DNA of 13,522 nucleotides from an uncultured Actinomycetes bacterium (GTDB taxonomy: Bacteria > Actinomycetota > Acidimicrobiia > IMCC26256 > PALSA-555): NCBI GenBank assembly GCA_937927875.1, contig CALEYV010000055.1, forward strand, positions 1 to 13,522, in the 5' to 3' direction. Of this stretch, positions 6,765 through 13,522 are shown in pieces. The position numbers and the translations under genes were made by a program. How positions within the stretch are numbered: position 1 is the first letter of the stretch; every line of letters begins with the position of its first letter. The notes below the pieces were generated by a model, which had not been told where the DNA came from, did no database searches, and saw only the letters and a program-made list of their open reading frames with translations.

Positions 6765-8167
6765 TACCCGACGGCGCCTTCCATGTTGAGCTCGATCAGG
6801 CGGGTCAGCTCGACCGCGTACTCCATCGGCAGGGTCTTCGTCACCGGCTCGATGAAGCCGTTCACGACCATCGCCGTCGCCTGGTGCTCGGTCAGTCCGC
6901 GGCTCATCAGGTAGAAGAGCTGGTCGTCACCGACCTTCGAGACGGTCGCCTCGTGGCCGATGCGGGCGTCCTTCTCCCCGATCTCCATGTACGGGTAGGT
7001 GTCGGAGCGGCTCTCCTCGTCGAGGATGAGCGCGTCGCAGCGCACGTGGCTCTTCACCTTGTGCGCGCCCTCCTCGACCTTCACGAGGCCGCGATAGGTC
7101 GTCCGCCCGCCGCCCTTCGAGACCGACTTCGAGTCGATGATCGAGGTCGTCTCGGGTGCGACGTGGGTCATCTTCGCCCCGGCGTCCTGGTGCTGGCCGG
7201 GACCGGCGTAGGCGACCGACAGCACCTCGCCGTGCGCCTTCGGACCGACCATCACGACCGCGGGGTACTTCATGGTGAGCTTCGAGCCCAGGTTCCCGTC
7301 GATCCACTCCACGGTGGCCTCGGTCTCGGCCCGGGCCCGCTTGGTGACCAGGTTGTAGACGTTCGGCGACCAGTTCTGGATCGTCGTGTAGCGCAGGCGC
7401 GAGCCGGGCTTGGCGATCAGCTCGACCACCGCCGAGTGCAGGGAGTCGGTGGCGTAGATCGGCGCCGAGCAGCCCTCGACGTAGTGCACCGACGAGCCCT
7501 CCTCGGCGATGATCAGCGTCCGCTCGAACTGCCCCGCGTTCTCCGCGTTGATGCGGAAGTACGCCTGGAGCGGCATCTCGACATGGACGCCGGCCGGGAC
7601 GTAGACAAAGCTGCCGCCGCTCCACACCGCCGAGTTCAGCGCCGCGAACTTGTTGTCGCCGGGCGGGATGACCGTGCCCAGGTACTGCTGGACGATCTCG
7701 GGGTACTCGCGCAGCGCGGTGTCCATGTCGGTGAAGAGGACGCCGATGCGCGCCAGCTCCTCGCGGTTGCGGTGGTACACCGCCTCGCTGTCGTACTGGG
7801 CGGTGACCCCGGCCAGGAACTTGCGTTCCGCCTCCGGGATGCCGAGCTTCTCGTAGGTCTCCTGCATCTCGGGCGGGAGCATGTCCCACTCCGAGACCTG
7901 GCCCTCGGTCGGCTTCAGGTAGTAGTAGATGTCGTCGAAGTCGATGTCGGGCATGTTCTTCGCGAACCACTCGAGCATCGGCTTGCGCTCGAAGCGCTTC
8001 AGCGCGTTGAGCCGGAACTTCGTCATCCACGCCGGCTCGCCCTTGTGGCCCGAGATGTCGCGGACGACGTCCTCGTTCAGGCCCTTCTTCGGCGTGTAGA
8101 CGTAGTCGTCGGTGCTGTCGGCCCAGCCGAGCTGGTACTTCCCAAGATCGATGCCGCGTACCGCCAT
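6764..8167 (-). CDS. sufB: SufB, Fe-S scaffold subunit
   Basis: 467 residues with very high similarity to SufB proteins: GSFVYVPAGVHVEMPLQAYF (184-203), VEGCSAPIYA (230-239), and MEIGEKDARIGHEATVSKVG near the C-terminus. It has only two cysteines, Cys233 in EGCSAP and Cys377 in RCDALIL, which align with Cys254 and Cys405 of E. coli SufB, the sulfur-accepting and cluster-building residues. Glu406 in GHEAT matches the E. coli Glu434 position. No intein is present, unlike some mycobacterial SufB genes. It is the first gene of the operon; ATG at 8167 follows GGGAG (8180-8176) by eight bases. Works with SufD and SufC as the cytoplasmic scaffold. Confidence 0.98.
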   Translation of the reverse strand: MAVRGIDLGKYQLGWADSTDDYVYTPKKGLNEDVVRDISGHKGEPAWMTKFRLNALKRFERKPMLEWFAKNMPDIDFDDIYYYLKPTEGQVSEWDMLPPEMQETYEKLGIPEAERKFLAGVTAQYDSEAVYHRNREELARIGVLFTDMDTALREYPEIVQQYLGTVIPPGDNKFAALNSAVWSGGSFVYVPAGVHVEMPLQAYFRINAENAGQFERTLIIAEEGSSVHYVEGCSAPIYATDSLHSAVVELIAKPGSRLRYTTIQNWSPNVYNLVTKRARAETEATVEWIDGNLGSKLTMKYPAVVMVGPKAHGEVLSVAYAGPGQHQDAGAKMTHVAPETTSIIDSKSVSKGGGRTTYRGLVKVEEGAHKVKSHVRCDALILDEESRSDTYPYMEIGEKDARIGHEATVSKVGDDQLFYLMSRGLTEHQATAMVVNGFIEPVTKTLPMEYAVELTRLIELNMEGAVG

Positions 8168-8195
8168 CCGATCGGCTCCCGTCGTCCGATGGCCG

Positions 8196-8222
8196 GGCGC
8201 CGGCCGGGGGGACGCCGGCGCC
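8196..8222 (-). promoter_or_regulatory. Leader hairpin in the suf 5' untranslated region
   Basis: A perfect 9-base inverted repeat, GGCGCCGGC (8196-8204) and GCCGGCGCC (8214-8222), surrounds a 9-base C-rich loop (on the transcript strand). It lies between the predicted transcription start near 8233 and the sufB ribosome binding site at 8180. It could slow or attenuate transcription, stabilise the mRNA 5' end or be a protein site. It could also be a by-product of extreme GC content. Confidence 0.4.
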
Positions 8223-8239
8223 GAATTTCCACTACGCCG

Positions 8240-8268
8240 ATAGTAACAATCCCCGGGGGCCCGAACAA
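8240..8268 (-). promoter_or_regulatory. Promoter of the suf operon
   Basis: On the minus strand, TTGTTC (8268-8263) and TACTAT (8245-8240) are separated by 17 bases, a good match to a housekeeping sigma-70-type promoter. This is a local AT-richer island in a very GC-rich gap. Transcription would begin near 8233 and give a leader of about 65 bases before sufB. Confidence 0.65.
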
Positions 8269-8272
8269 TCCC
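8245..8272. repeat. 9-base direct repeat over the suf promoter
   Basis: AACAATCCC occurs at 8245-8253 and again at 8264-8272, a 19-base period (GGGATTGTT on the minus strand). One copy ends in the -35 box and the other touches the -10 box. Two copies about two helical turns apart over a promoter resemble a repressor operator. The part between them is a run CCCCGGGGG with dyad symmetry. Confidence 0.45.
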
Positions 8273-8293
8273 GGCCTGCGGGGGCGTGCCCGG

Positions 8294-8325
8294 CCCCGGC
8301 GGCCCCGAAACCGGCCGCCCCGGGG
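8294..8325 (-). terminator. GC-rich hairpin after the UPF0182 gene
   Basis: GGCGGCC (8298-8304) pairs with GGCCGCC (8313-8319) around an 8-base loop. The stem continues as CCCC (8294-8297) with GGGG (8322-8325) after a 2-base bulge. It starts 13 bases beyond the stop of the UPF0182 gene, in the right place to end that transcript ahead of the suf promoter. There is no T-tract. Confidence 0.5.
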
Positions 8326-8338
8326 GCGGGCGGGGCGA

Positions 8339-11185
8339 TCAGTGGGTGAGGGTGGTGTTGGCCTGGGCGACGTCCTGGCGGGCCGAGGCGATGTCGGCCT
8401 GGTAGCCGGCCAGGTCGCCGTTGCGCAGCGCGGTGTCGGCGGCCGCGAACTGCTGGGCGGCCGCGTTCAGCAGCTGCTGCACGGTCGCGTTCGGGGCCGT
8501 CGGCGTGGCCGGGGTGGTCGGCGTCGTCGTCGGACCGGGCGCGGCGCCGTTGAAGAGCTTGGTCAGCGCCCCGTTGATCGTGGAGTCGAACACCGGGTTC
8601 TTGCCCTGGGTGAACACGACGACGAACCGGAACTGCGGATAGCCCTGGGCCTGCTGCTGGACGAAGATCGGCTGCACGTACACGAGCGAGCTGCCGACCG
8701 GGATCAGCTGGATGTTGCCCTTCACGATGGTCGAGCCGCCCTGGCTCAGCAGCGTGAACTGCTGGGACAGGTTGACGTCGCTCTGGATGTTGTTGGCGAC
8801 CTGCACCGGTCCGAGCACGTTCGAGCCCTGCGGCATGACGAAGGCCTGGATCTTCCCGTAGCTGCCGGGATCCGCCTTCGCGGTCATGAACGACACCAGC
8901 CGGGTCTGCTGGTTGTTCTGCGAGACCGGCACGAACGGCTGGAGGATCAGGAAGTTCTCCTGGGTGTCGCCGGGAAGCCGGATGTAGAGGTAGTAGGGCG
9001 CCTGGCGCTGGGTGGTGGCGGTGATCTCGGGCGCCCGCTGCGTGCCCCGGGTCGTCGTCGGCGTGACGGTCGAGCCGAGCACCGCGTTCGGGTCGGGCGA
9101 CAGCAGCCAGCGCTCGGTGCCCTGGTAGAAGGCGCTCGTGTTCGTCACGTGGTACTTCGAGAAGACGTTCGACTGCATCGAGAACAGGTCCTCCGGGTAC
9201 CGCAGGTGCTCCCGGAGCCCGGCCGGCATCTTCGAGCCGTCGGTGAACAGGTCCGGGAACGCCTTCCGGTAGGCCCGGATCAGCGGGTCCTTGTTGTCGA
9301 CCACGTAGAAGTGGACAGTGCCGTCGTAGGCGTCGACGGTCGCCTTCACCGAGTTGCGCACGTAGTTCGTGTTCCCCGACAGCCCGCCGTTGCCGGTGTT
9401 CACCTGCGAGTACGGGTACTGGTCGGTCGTCGTGTAGGTGTCGATGACCCAGACGATCCGGCCATTGAGCACGACCGGGTACGGGTCGGCGTCGAAGTGC
9501 AGGAACGGCGCCAGCTTGTCGACCCGGCTCATGATGTCCCGGATCATCAGCAGCTTCGAGTTGCTGGTGACCTGGCCCGAGATCAGCGGGTTGAAGTCCC
9601 CGAAGCGGAGCGCGAAGGCGGCCCGCTTGATGATGTTCGACAGCCGCACGCCGTCCTTGCCGTTGTATCGGGTGGTGGCGTTGGTGTTGTTGGCCCGGGC
9701 GAAGTTGAACTCGGACTGCTTGGCGTCGACGATCGTGTAGCCGCTCAGGTTCTGGCCGAAGTACACCTGCGCGCCGCGGTTGGTGAGCGGGATGCCCTGC
9801 GCCGTCGGCGGGATGTTCGCGAGGAGGAAGTTGGGGTCGCCGTTCTGCGCGGCCTGGTTGGTCGGGGAGACGATCGAGCCGTAGCCGTGCGTGTACACGA
9901 GGTGCTCGTTGACCCACGACTGGCTCGGCAGGCTGCTGCTGTTGAGGTCACGGGCGCCGATGAGGACCTGCGTCGGCTGGCCGTTGACGTTGTACCGGTC
10001 GATGGCGACGTTGTTGATGATGTAGTACGGCTGCAGGCCCTGCAGGGTCTGGTAGGTCTTCTGGATCACGCCGGGGTCCCAGAGCCGGGCGTTGTCGATC
10101 GTCCCCCGGTTCGCGTCGACGACGGACGGGTCGAGGTTCGGCTGGTAGTTGAAGCTCTGCACCCCGATGCCCTGCAGCCCGAACGCGTCGCGCGTGGCGT
10201 TGATGTTGCGGCTGATGTACGGCCGCTCGAGCGCCGACTCGTTGGGCTTCACCTTGAAGTTCTGGATGGCGGCCGGGTAGATCGTGCCGACGACGATCGA
10301 GATGAACCCCCAGAGGCCGACCGCGATGACGGGCAGGACCCAGCCCCGCCGGAAGATGTTCCACAGGAACAACCCGGCCGCGACGATCGAGATGAAGATG
10401 AGCAGGTTGTAGGCAGGGAGCTGCGCCTTGGCGTCGGTGTACGTCAAGCCGTCGACGACGCCCCGGGACGACAGGGTGAGCCCGAAGCGCGAGAAGTAGT
10501 ACTGGGCGGTCTTCACGAGCGCCATGACGGCGAGGATCACGGACAGGTGGGCCTTCACCTGGGGCGTGACCCGCTGCAGCGGGCTCTGGAAGCGGATCCC
10601 GCCGTTCAGGTAGTGCGCCACCGCGGTGACGAGGAGCACGATCACGAGCCCCGCGAAGAGCCAGTCGAGGATGAACTGGATGAACGGCAACTGGAAGACG
10701 TAGAAGCCGATGTCGCGGTGGAACTGGGGGTCCTTGATGTGGAAGTCCACGCGGTTCGTGAACAGGATCCAGTTCTGCCACTGCGAGGACACGCCGATCC
10801 CGGCGATGAGGGCGAAGAACACCGACACACCGACTCGGATGCGGCCCTGGTACCGGCCCGCGACCTGCTGGTAGCGGCTCACGAGCTCGTCCTCGGGGCT
10901 GGCCGGGCCCATCGGCCGCACCTTCGGCGCCAGCCGGTCCGCGATCAGCAGGCTGGCCAGCATGAGGACGAAGAACACGGCCGTGAACACGACCGCCGGG
11001 ACGACCTTGGCGCCGAGCAGCTTGCCCCAGGTGCTGCCCTGACCGACCGACTGGAACCAGAGGTAGTCGGTGTAGAAGCCGGCCAGGCCGCGCAGGCTGA
11101 ACAGCAGCACCAGCAGGATCACGACCAGGGCGATGATCCAGGCACGCAGACGGAACGAGCGACGCTCCGTGGTCGGGACCCGCAT
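8339..11185 (-). CDS. UPF0182 family seven-helix membrane protein
   Basis: 948 residues, the usual length of UPF0182 (COG1615) proteins such as M. tuberculosis Rv3193c. Seven hydrophobic segments are visible at about 15-35, 60-83, 116-134, 168-190, 209-229, 258-277 and 283-303. Family-typical stretches are GFYTDYLWFQSVG (36-48) and FHIKDPQFHRDIGFYVFQLP (148-167). After residue ~305 comes a large, probably extracytoplasmic domain (KPNESALERPYISRNINATR), then a Thr/Pro linker (TTTPTTPATPTAP) and a short C-terminal helical segment (NAAAQQFAAADTALRNGDL) of the kind seen in the family. The molecular function is unknown. ATG at 11185 is chosen because the helix-containing N-terminus begins just after it and the preceding gene stops 11 bases upstream. 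No Shine-Dalgarno is evident. Third gene of the PDZ-protease unit. Confidence 0.93.
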   Translation of the reverse strand: MRVPTTERRSFRLRAWIIALVVILLVLLFSLRGLAGFYTDYLWFQSVGQGSTWGKLLGAKVVPAVVFTAVFFVLMLASLLIADRLAPKVRPMGPASPEDELVSRYQQVAGRYQGRIRVGVSVFFALIAGIGVSSQWQNWILFTNRVDFHIKDPQFHRDIGFYVFQLPFIQFILDWLFAGLVIVLLVTAVAHYLNGGIRFQSPLQRVTPQVKAHLSVILAVMALVKTAQYYFSRFGLTLSSRGVVDGLTYTDAKAQLPAYNLLIFISIVAAGLFLWNIFRRGWVLPVIAVGLWGFISIVVGTIYPAAIQNFKVKPNESALERPYISRNINATRDAFGLQGIGVQSFNYQPNLDPSVVDANRGTIDNARLWDPGVIQKTYQTLQGLQPYYIINNVAIDRYNVNGQPTQVLIGARDLNSSSLPSQSWVNEHLVYTHGYGSIVSPTNQAAQNGDPNFLLANIPPTAQGIPLTNRGAQVYFGQNLSGYTIVDAKQSEFNFARANNTNATTRYNGKDGVRLSNIIKRAAFALRFGDFNPLISGQVTSNSKLLMIRDIMSRVDKLAPFLHFDADPYPVVLNGRIVWVIDTYTTTDQYPYSQVNTGNGGLSGNTNYVRNSVKATVDAYDGTVHFYVVDNKDPLIRAYRKAFPDLFTDGSKMPAGLREHLRYPEDLFSMQSNVFSKYHVTNTSAFYQGTERWLLSPDPNAVLGSTVTPTTTRGTQRAPEITATTQRQAPYYLYIRLPGDTQENFLILQPFVPVSQNNQQTRLVSFMTAKADPGSYGKIQAFVMPQGSNVLGPVQVANNIQSDVNLSQQFTLLSQGGSTIVKGNIQLIPVGSSLVYVQPIFVQQQAQGYPQFRFVVVFTQGKNPVFDSTINGALTKLFNGAAPGPTTTPTTPATPTAPNATVQQLLNAAAQQFAAADTALRNGDLAGYQADIASARQDVAQANTTLTH

Positions 11186-11196
11186 CGCGGCGCAGC

Positions 11197-12432
11197 CTAG
11201 ACGGGGGTCTTCTCGGCGCCGCCGTCGCTCGGCACGACGAGGCAGCGACACCCGGGGTGCGCGGGCGGGTACGGCTGGCCGGTCGGGAAGCTCTGACCCT
11301 TCACGGTCGGCTCCAGCGCGTTGTCGTCGGCGTCCGGGCACTGGCCCACCTCGGCCGGCACCCATCGCAGCGTCGCCCCGGACGGCGTGGCGTCGTAGGC
11401 GCCCCGCGCGTAGGCCGCCGCGAGCAGGTCGCCGATCAGGCTCTCAAGGTCGCGGGCCCGCCACTCTCGGTACCGGGCGCTGATCGCCGGCGCCAGCGCG
11501 ACCTGCAGGTCGCTGGGCGGGTCGTAGGGGCCTTCGGCGACGACAGCGTTGATGGCGGCGACGAGCCGGTCCCGCAGCGGCGTCATGAGCGCGGCCGCGA
11601 GCTCGGCGACGAGCCGCGCCGGCGCGGCGGTCGGTCGGCGGCGCCGCCCGGTCAGCGCTCGGCCGACGGTGTACGCCTCGTCGATGGTGGGGGCGAGCAC
11701 CGCCGACCAGGTCGTCTGCTGCTTCTCGGGATCGGGGAGCAGGCGGGCCGGCTCGGCGCGGCCGCGGAGTCGGCGGACGGTGTCGAGGAGCTCGTTCTGC
11801 TCGTCCTGCAGCAGGCGCTTCGACGCCCGCAGCAACGATTCGGTGAGCGGCGCCAGCACCTCGTCGCGCCGGCGACGTGTCGCGTCGTCCTCCGTCGGCG
11901 CGGGGCGCGGGGCCGGTCCTTCGGGCTCGGGCTCGGGGGGCGCCGGGGCCTCCGGCTCGAGCTCCGCGACCCGAGCCGGGGGCTCCGGAGCCGAGGCATC
12001 GGGCACGGCGGGCGGCTCGGGCAGGGTCGGTGCGTCCCCGCCTCCTTCCTCCCGCAGGCGGGCGAAGACGTCGTCGGCTCGGGGCTCCGAGCCGACATCG
12101 GCGTCGTCGACCGCAGCCGGCTCGGGCTCGGCGTCCCGGGCCAGCGGCTCGGCGAGTCCCCGCGCCAGGTCGTCGAGCGCGGCCCGCACCCGGTCGAGCT
12201 CTCGCAGCAGGTTCTGGCGGCGTCGCTCGGCGTCGTCGAGCATCCGCTTGCGCACCGCCCGCGCCTCGTTGACCATCGCCGCGGCCGCCGCCTCCGCCTC
12301 CCGGAGCAGCGCCGCCGCTCGGAGCTCGGGGCCCGAGCCGCCCGCGTCGGTCGTCGGCTCGTCGGTGGGCGAGCTGGCGTCGGACGGGACCGGCTCGTCT
12401 CCGGTCGTCGAAGGGCCTGCCACCGCGCTCAA
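11197..12432 (-). CDS. Coiled-coil protein with phage Mu gpF-like C-terminal motif
   Basis: 411 residues, family not recognised as a whole. Layout: acidic Ser/Thr/Pro-rich start (1-35); a charged coiled coil (~36-95, LLREAEAAAAAMVNEARAVR and following) like those in DivIVA-type proteins; a Pro/Glu/Ala-rich linker (~100-180); a helical region (~188-345); and a C-terminal module. The module reads ATLRWVPAEVGQCPDADDN, then PYPPAHPGCRCLVVP, with Cys365, His392, Cys395 and Cys397. This pattern (W..., C, then PP.HP.CRC) is the hallmark of phage Mu gpF/SPP1 gp7 head-morphogenesis domains, but one Cys of the usual CxxC is missing. There is no signal peptide or membrane helix. The start is uncertain: TTG at 12432 or GTG at 12423, neither with a good Shine-Dalgarno. 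It lies 1 base after the PDZ-protease gene and 11 before UPF0182, so it is probably part of that unit. The function is unknown. Confidence 0.85.
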   Translation of the reverse strand: MSAVAGPSTTGDEPVPSDASSPTDEPTTDAGGSGPELRAAALLREAEAAAAAMVNEARAVRKRMLDDAERRRQNLLRELDRVRAALDDLARGLAEPLARDAEPEPAAVDDADVGSEPRADDVFARLREEGGGDAPTLPEPPAVPDASAPEPPARVAELEPEAPAPPEPEPEGPAPRPAPTEDDATRRRRDEVLAPLTESLLRASKRLLQDEQNELLDTVRRLRGRAEPARLLPDPEKQQTTWSAVLAPTIDEAYTVGRALTGRRRRPTAAPARLVAELAAALMTPLRDRLVAAINAVVAEGPYDPPSDLQVALAPAISARYREWRARDLESLIGDLLAAAYARGAYDATPSGATLRWVPAEVGQCPDADDNALEPTVKGQSFPTGQPYPPAHPGCRCLVVPSDGGAEKTPV

Positions 12433-12433
12433 T

Positions 12434-13519
12434 CTATTGGGCGCCTGCCGGGCTCAAGGGAGCCCCGGCCGTCACGGGGGCGCCCCCCAGCTGGTGCAGA
12501 CCACGGAGCGCGTCGTCGATCGTGTTGACCGGGATGACCCGCAGCCCGTGCGCACGAGCCCGGGCGTCCTTCTGCTCGCTCGACGGGACGATGATCGCCA
12601 CCGCGCCGTCGCGCTGCGCGCTGGTCACCTTCTGGGTGATGCCGCCCACCGGCCCGACGCTGCCGTCCGAGAAGATGGCGCCGGTCACCGCCACCTTGTG
12701 CCCGCCGGTGATGTCGCCCGGGGAGAGGTCGTTGATCAGCGCGATCGTGAACGCGAGGCCCGCCGACGGGCCGCCCACCTGCTGGGTGTTGATGCGCACC
12801 GTCACCGGGAACCGCCACATGCTCAGCGTCTGGGTGACGACGCCGAGGAACGCCGCGTTGCCGCTCCGACCCGACCGCACCGCGACGGTGAGGGTCTGGG
12901 TGCCGCGGCGGACGGTGACCTGGACCGTCGAGTGCGGCTGGTGGGCGCGGACGAGGCGGCGCACGTCGGCGGGGCCGACGACCGGCTGGCCGTCGATGGC
13001 GGTGATGAGGTCCCCGACCTCGAGCCGGTGGTCGGACGGTCCGCCGCACACCAGGTCGAGAATCAGCGCCGCGTCACCGGTGTGCACGACGCCGTAGCCG
13101 AGCCGGCGGAGCGCGACCTCGGTCGCCGCGTCCTGGGAGTCGCGCATCAGCAGCGTGTTGAGCCGGCCGTCGGCGGCGTACGAGGAGCAGCCGAGGACGT
13201 CCTGCTTCTTCACCACCGAGTCGTCGCTGCTGAGGGTGGCGAAGAAGTACCGGTACAGGTTCGGGTCGCTCGTCGACACCCGCACCGTGAGATAGAGGAC
13301 CCGGCCCCGGTGCGGGTAGGTGGGTGCGCCGCCGACCGTCACGACACTGGCGTCCACCGGCGTCGCGGCGCCCGGCGACTCGATCACGTACGGGACGTGG
13401 ATGACGGCGGCCGCCACCGCGGCGGCGGCGAGGAGCCCGGCGAGCAGGGCCAGGACGACGCGGAGGACCCGGCGCCGAGGCCGGGCGGTGCCGGGGCTCA
13501 CCTCGGTCGGGCTCGGCAC
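12434..13519 (-). CDS. PDZ domain / Lon-like (S16) serine protease, membrane-anchored
   Basis: 361 residues, similar in plan to actinobacterial YlbL/Rv3194c-type proteins. Order: basic N-terminus and one membrane helix (~18-41, VLRVVLALLAGLLAAAA), an extracytoplasmic region (HVPYVIESPGAATPV), a PDZ domain (~142-216, with LEVGDLITAIDGQPV), then a Lon-type protease domain. The Ser-Lys dyad is visible: Ser252 in VGGPSAGLAFTIAL and Lys297 in VGPVGGITQKV. There is no ATPase domain, so it cannot be a true Lon. It probably cleaves exported or membrane proteins. Start: GTG at 13519 in the sequence TAGTG, which could be an overlap with an upstream stop. The frame stays open to the edge three bases later, so an earlier start outside the window is not excluded. 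Next to a UPF0182 gene in mycobacteria too, which supports conserved linkage. Confidence 0.93.
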   Translation of the reverse strand: MPSPTEVSPGTARPRRRVLRVVLALLAGLLAAAAVAAAVIHVPYVIESPGAATPVDASVVTVGGAPTYPHRGRVLYLTVRVSTSDPNLYRYFFATLSSDDSVVKKQDVLGCSSYAADGRLNTLLMRDSQDAATEVALRRLGYGVVHTGDAALILDLVCGGPSDHRLEVGDLITAIDGQPVVGPADVRRLVRAHQPHSTVQVTVRRGTQTLTVAVRSGRSGNAAFLGVVTQTLSMWRFPVTVRINTQQVGGPSAGLAFTIALINDLSPGDITGGHKVAVTGAIFSDGSVGPVGGITQKVTSAQRDGAVAIIVPSSEQKDARARAHGLRVIPVNTIDDALRGLHQLGGAPVTAGAPLSPAGAQ

Positions 13520-13522
13520 TAC

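Noticed and set aside
6764..8167. Possible intein in sufB, as in some mycobacteria.
   Set aside because: SufB is 467 residues, collinear with intein-free homologues, and has no splicing-type insertion.
6764..8167. SufB/SufD gene order reversed.
   Set aside because: The first protein has the EGCSAP and RCDALIL cysteines of SufB; the second has the RCSHASAVG histidine motif of SufD.
6884..11200. A plus-strand frame open for about 1,400 codons, antisense to sufB, the suf promoter region and UPF0182.
   Set aside because: It is Arg/Asp/Val/Leu-rich, low-complexity sequence with no domain signal and runs through promoter and intergenic DNA. Such antisense frames arise because codons ending in G or C leave few stops on the opposite strand.
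11197..12432. Prophage remnant as the explanation of the gpF-like motif.
   Set aside because: No other phage gene, integrase, att-like repeat or composition break is visible, and the gene is tightly packed between two conserved envelope genes.
12434..13519. A true Lon protease.
   Set aside because: There is no AAA+ ATPase domain; a membrane helix and PDZ domain precede the Ser-Lys protease domain.

Overview
The window is very GC-rich, with codons ending almost always in G or C, many GTG starts and tight 1-8 base gene overlaps. The gene content includes a suf operon carrying a Rieske ferredoxin between sufD and sufC, and a UPF0182 gene close to a PDZ/Lon-like protease as in mycobacteria. Together these point to an Actinomycetota chromosome. 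Acidimicrobiia or a relative is my best guess, but this is inference and there is no rRNA here to confirm it. I see no insertion sequence, CRISPR array, tRNA or rRNA, and no gene-free stretch longer than 300 bases.

Left part (1-3312). The 3' end of a plus-strand L,D-transpeptidase gene (cell-wall crosslinking) runs into a hairpin cluster. It faces a minus-strand group read in the order luciferase-like flavin monooxygenase, alpha/beta hydrolase, DinB-fold protein. The monooxygenase and hydrolase overlap by one base and look translationally coupled. A monooxygenase plus hydrolase pair suggests oxidation followed by ester or ring cleavage of an unknown small molecule. The DinB-like gene has a softer codon bias than its neighbours.

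Centre (3313-4448). A divergent plus-strand unit holds a probable unannotated 57-residue single-pass membrane protein. It overlaps an SMP-30/gluconolactonase-type gene by ATGA, and the latter's ribosome binding site lies in a perfect inverted repeat. The SMP-30 gene ends 7 bases from the convergent end of sufC, and one imperfect hairpin covers both stop codons.

Suf operon (4449-8268, minus strand). The order is promoter, leader hairpin, sufB, sufD, Rieske-type ferredoxin, sufC, with every junction overlapping. It encodes the SufBCD Fe-S scaffold. The usual cysteine desulfurase (sufS), sufU and the sufR-type regulator are not next to it. The promoter has a clear -35/-10 pair and a 9-base direct repeat at 19-base period that could be an operator.

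Right part (8294-13522, minus strand). A tightly packed set: PDZ/Lon-like membrane-anchored protease, then a 411-residue protein of unknown role, then a 948-residue UPF0182 seven-helix membrane protein, ending in a GC-rich hairpin. The middle protein is the most unusual item. It has an N-terminal coiled coil, a Pro/Glu-rich linker and a C-terminal module resembling the Cys/His motif of phage Mu gpF/SPP1 gp7 head-morphogenesis proteins, yet it sits in what looks like a housekeeping envelope operon with no phage genes around it.
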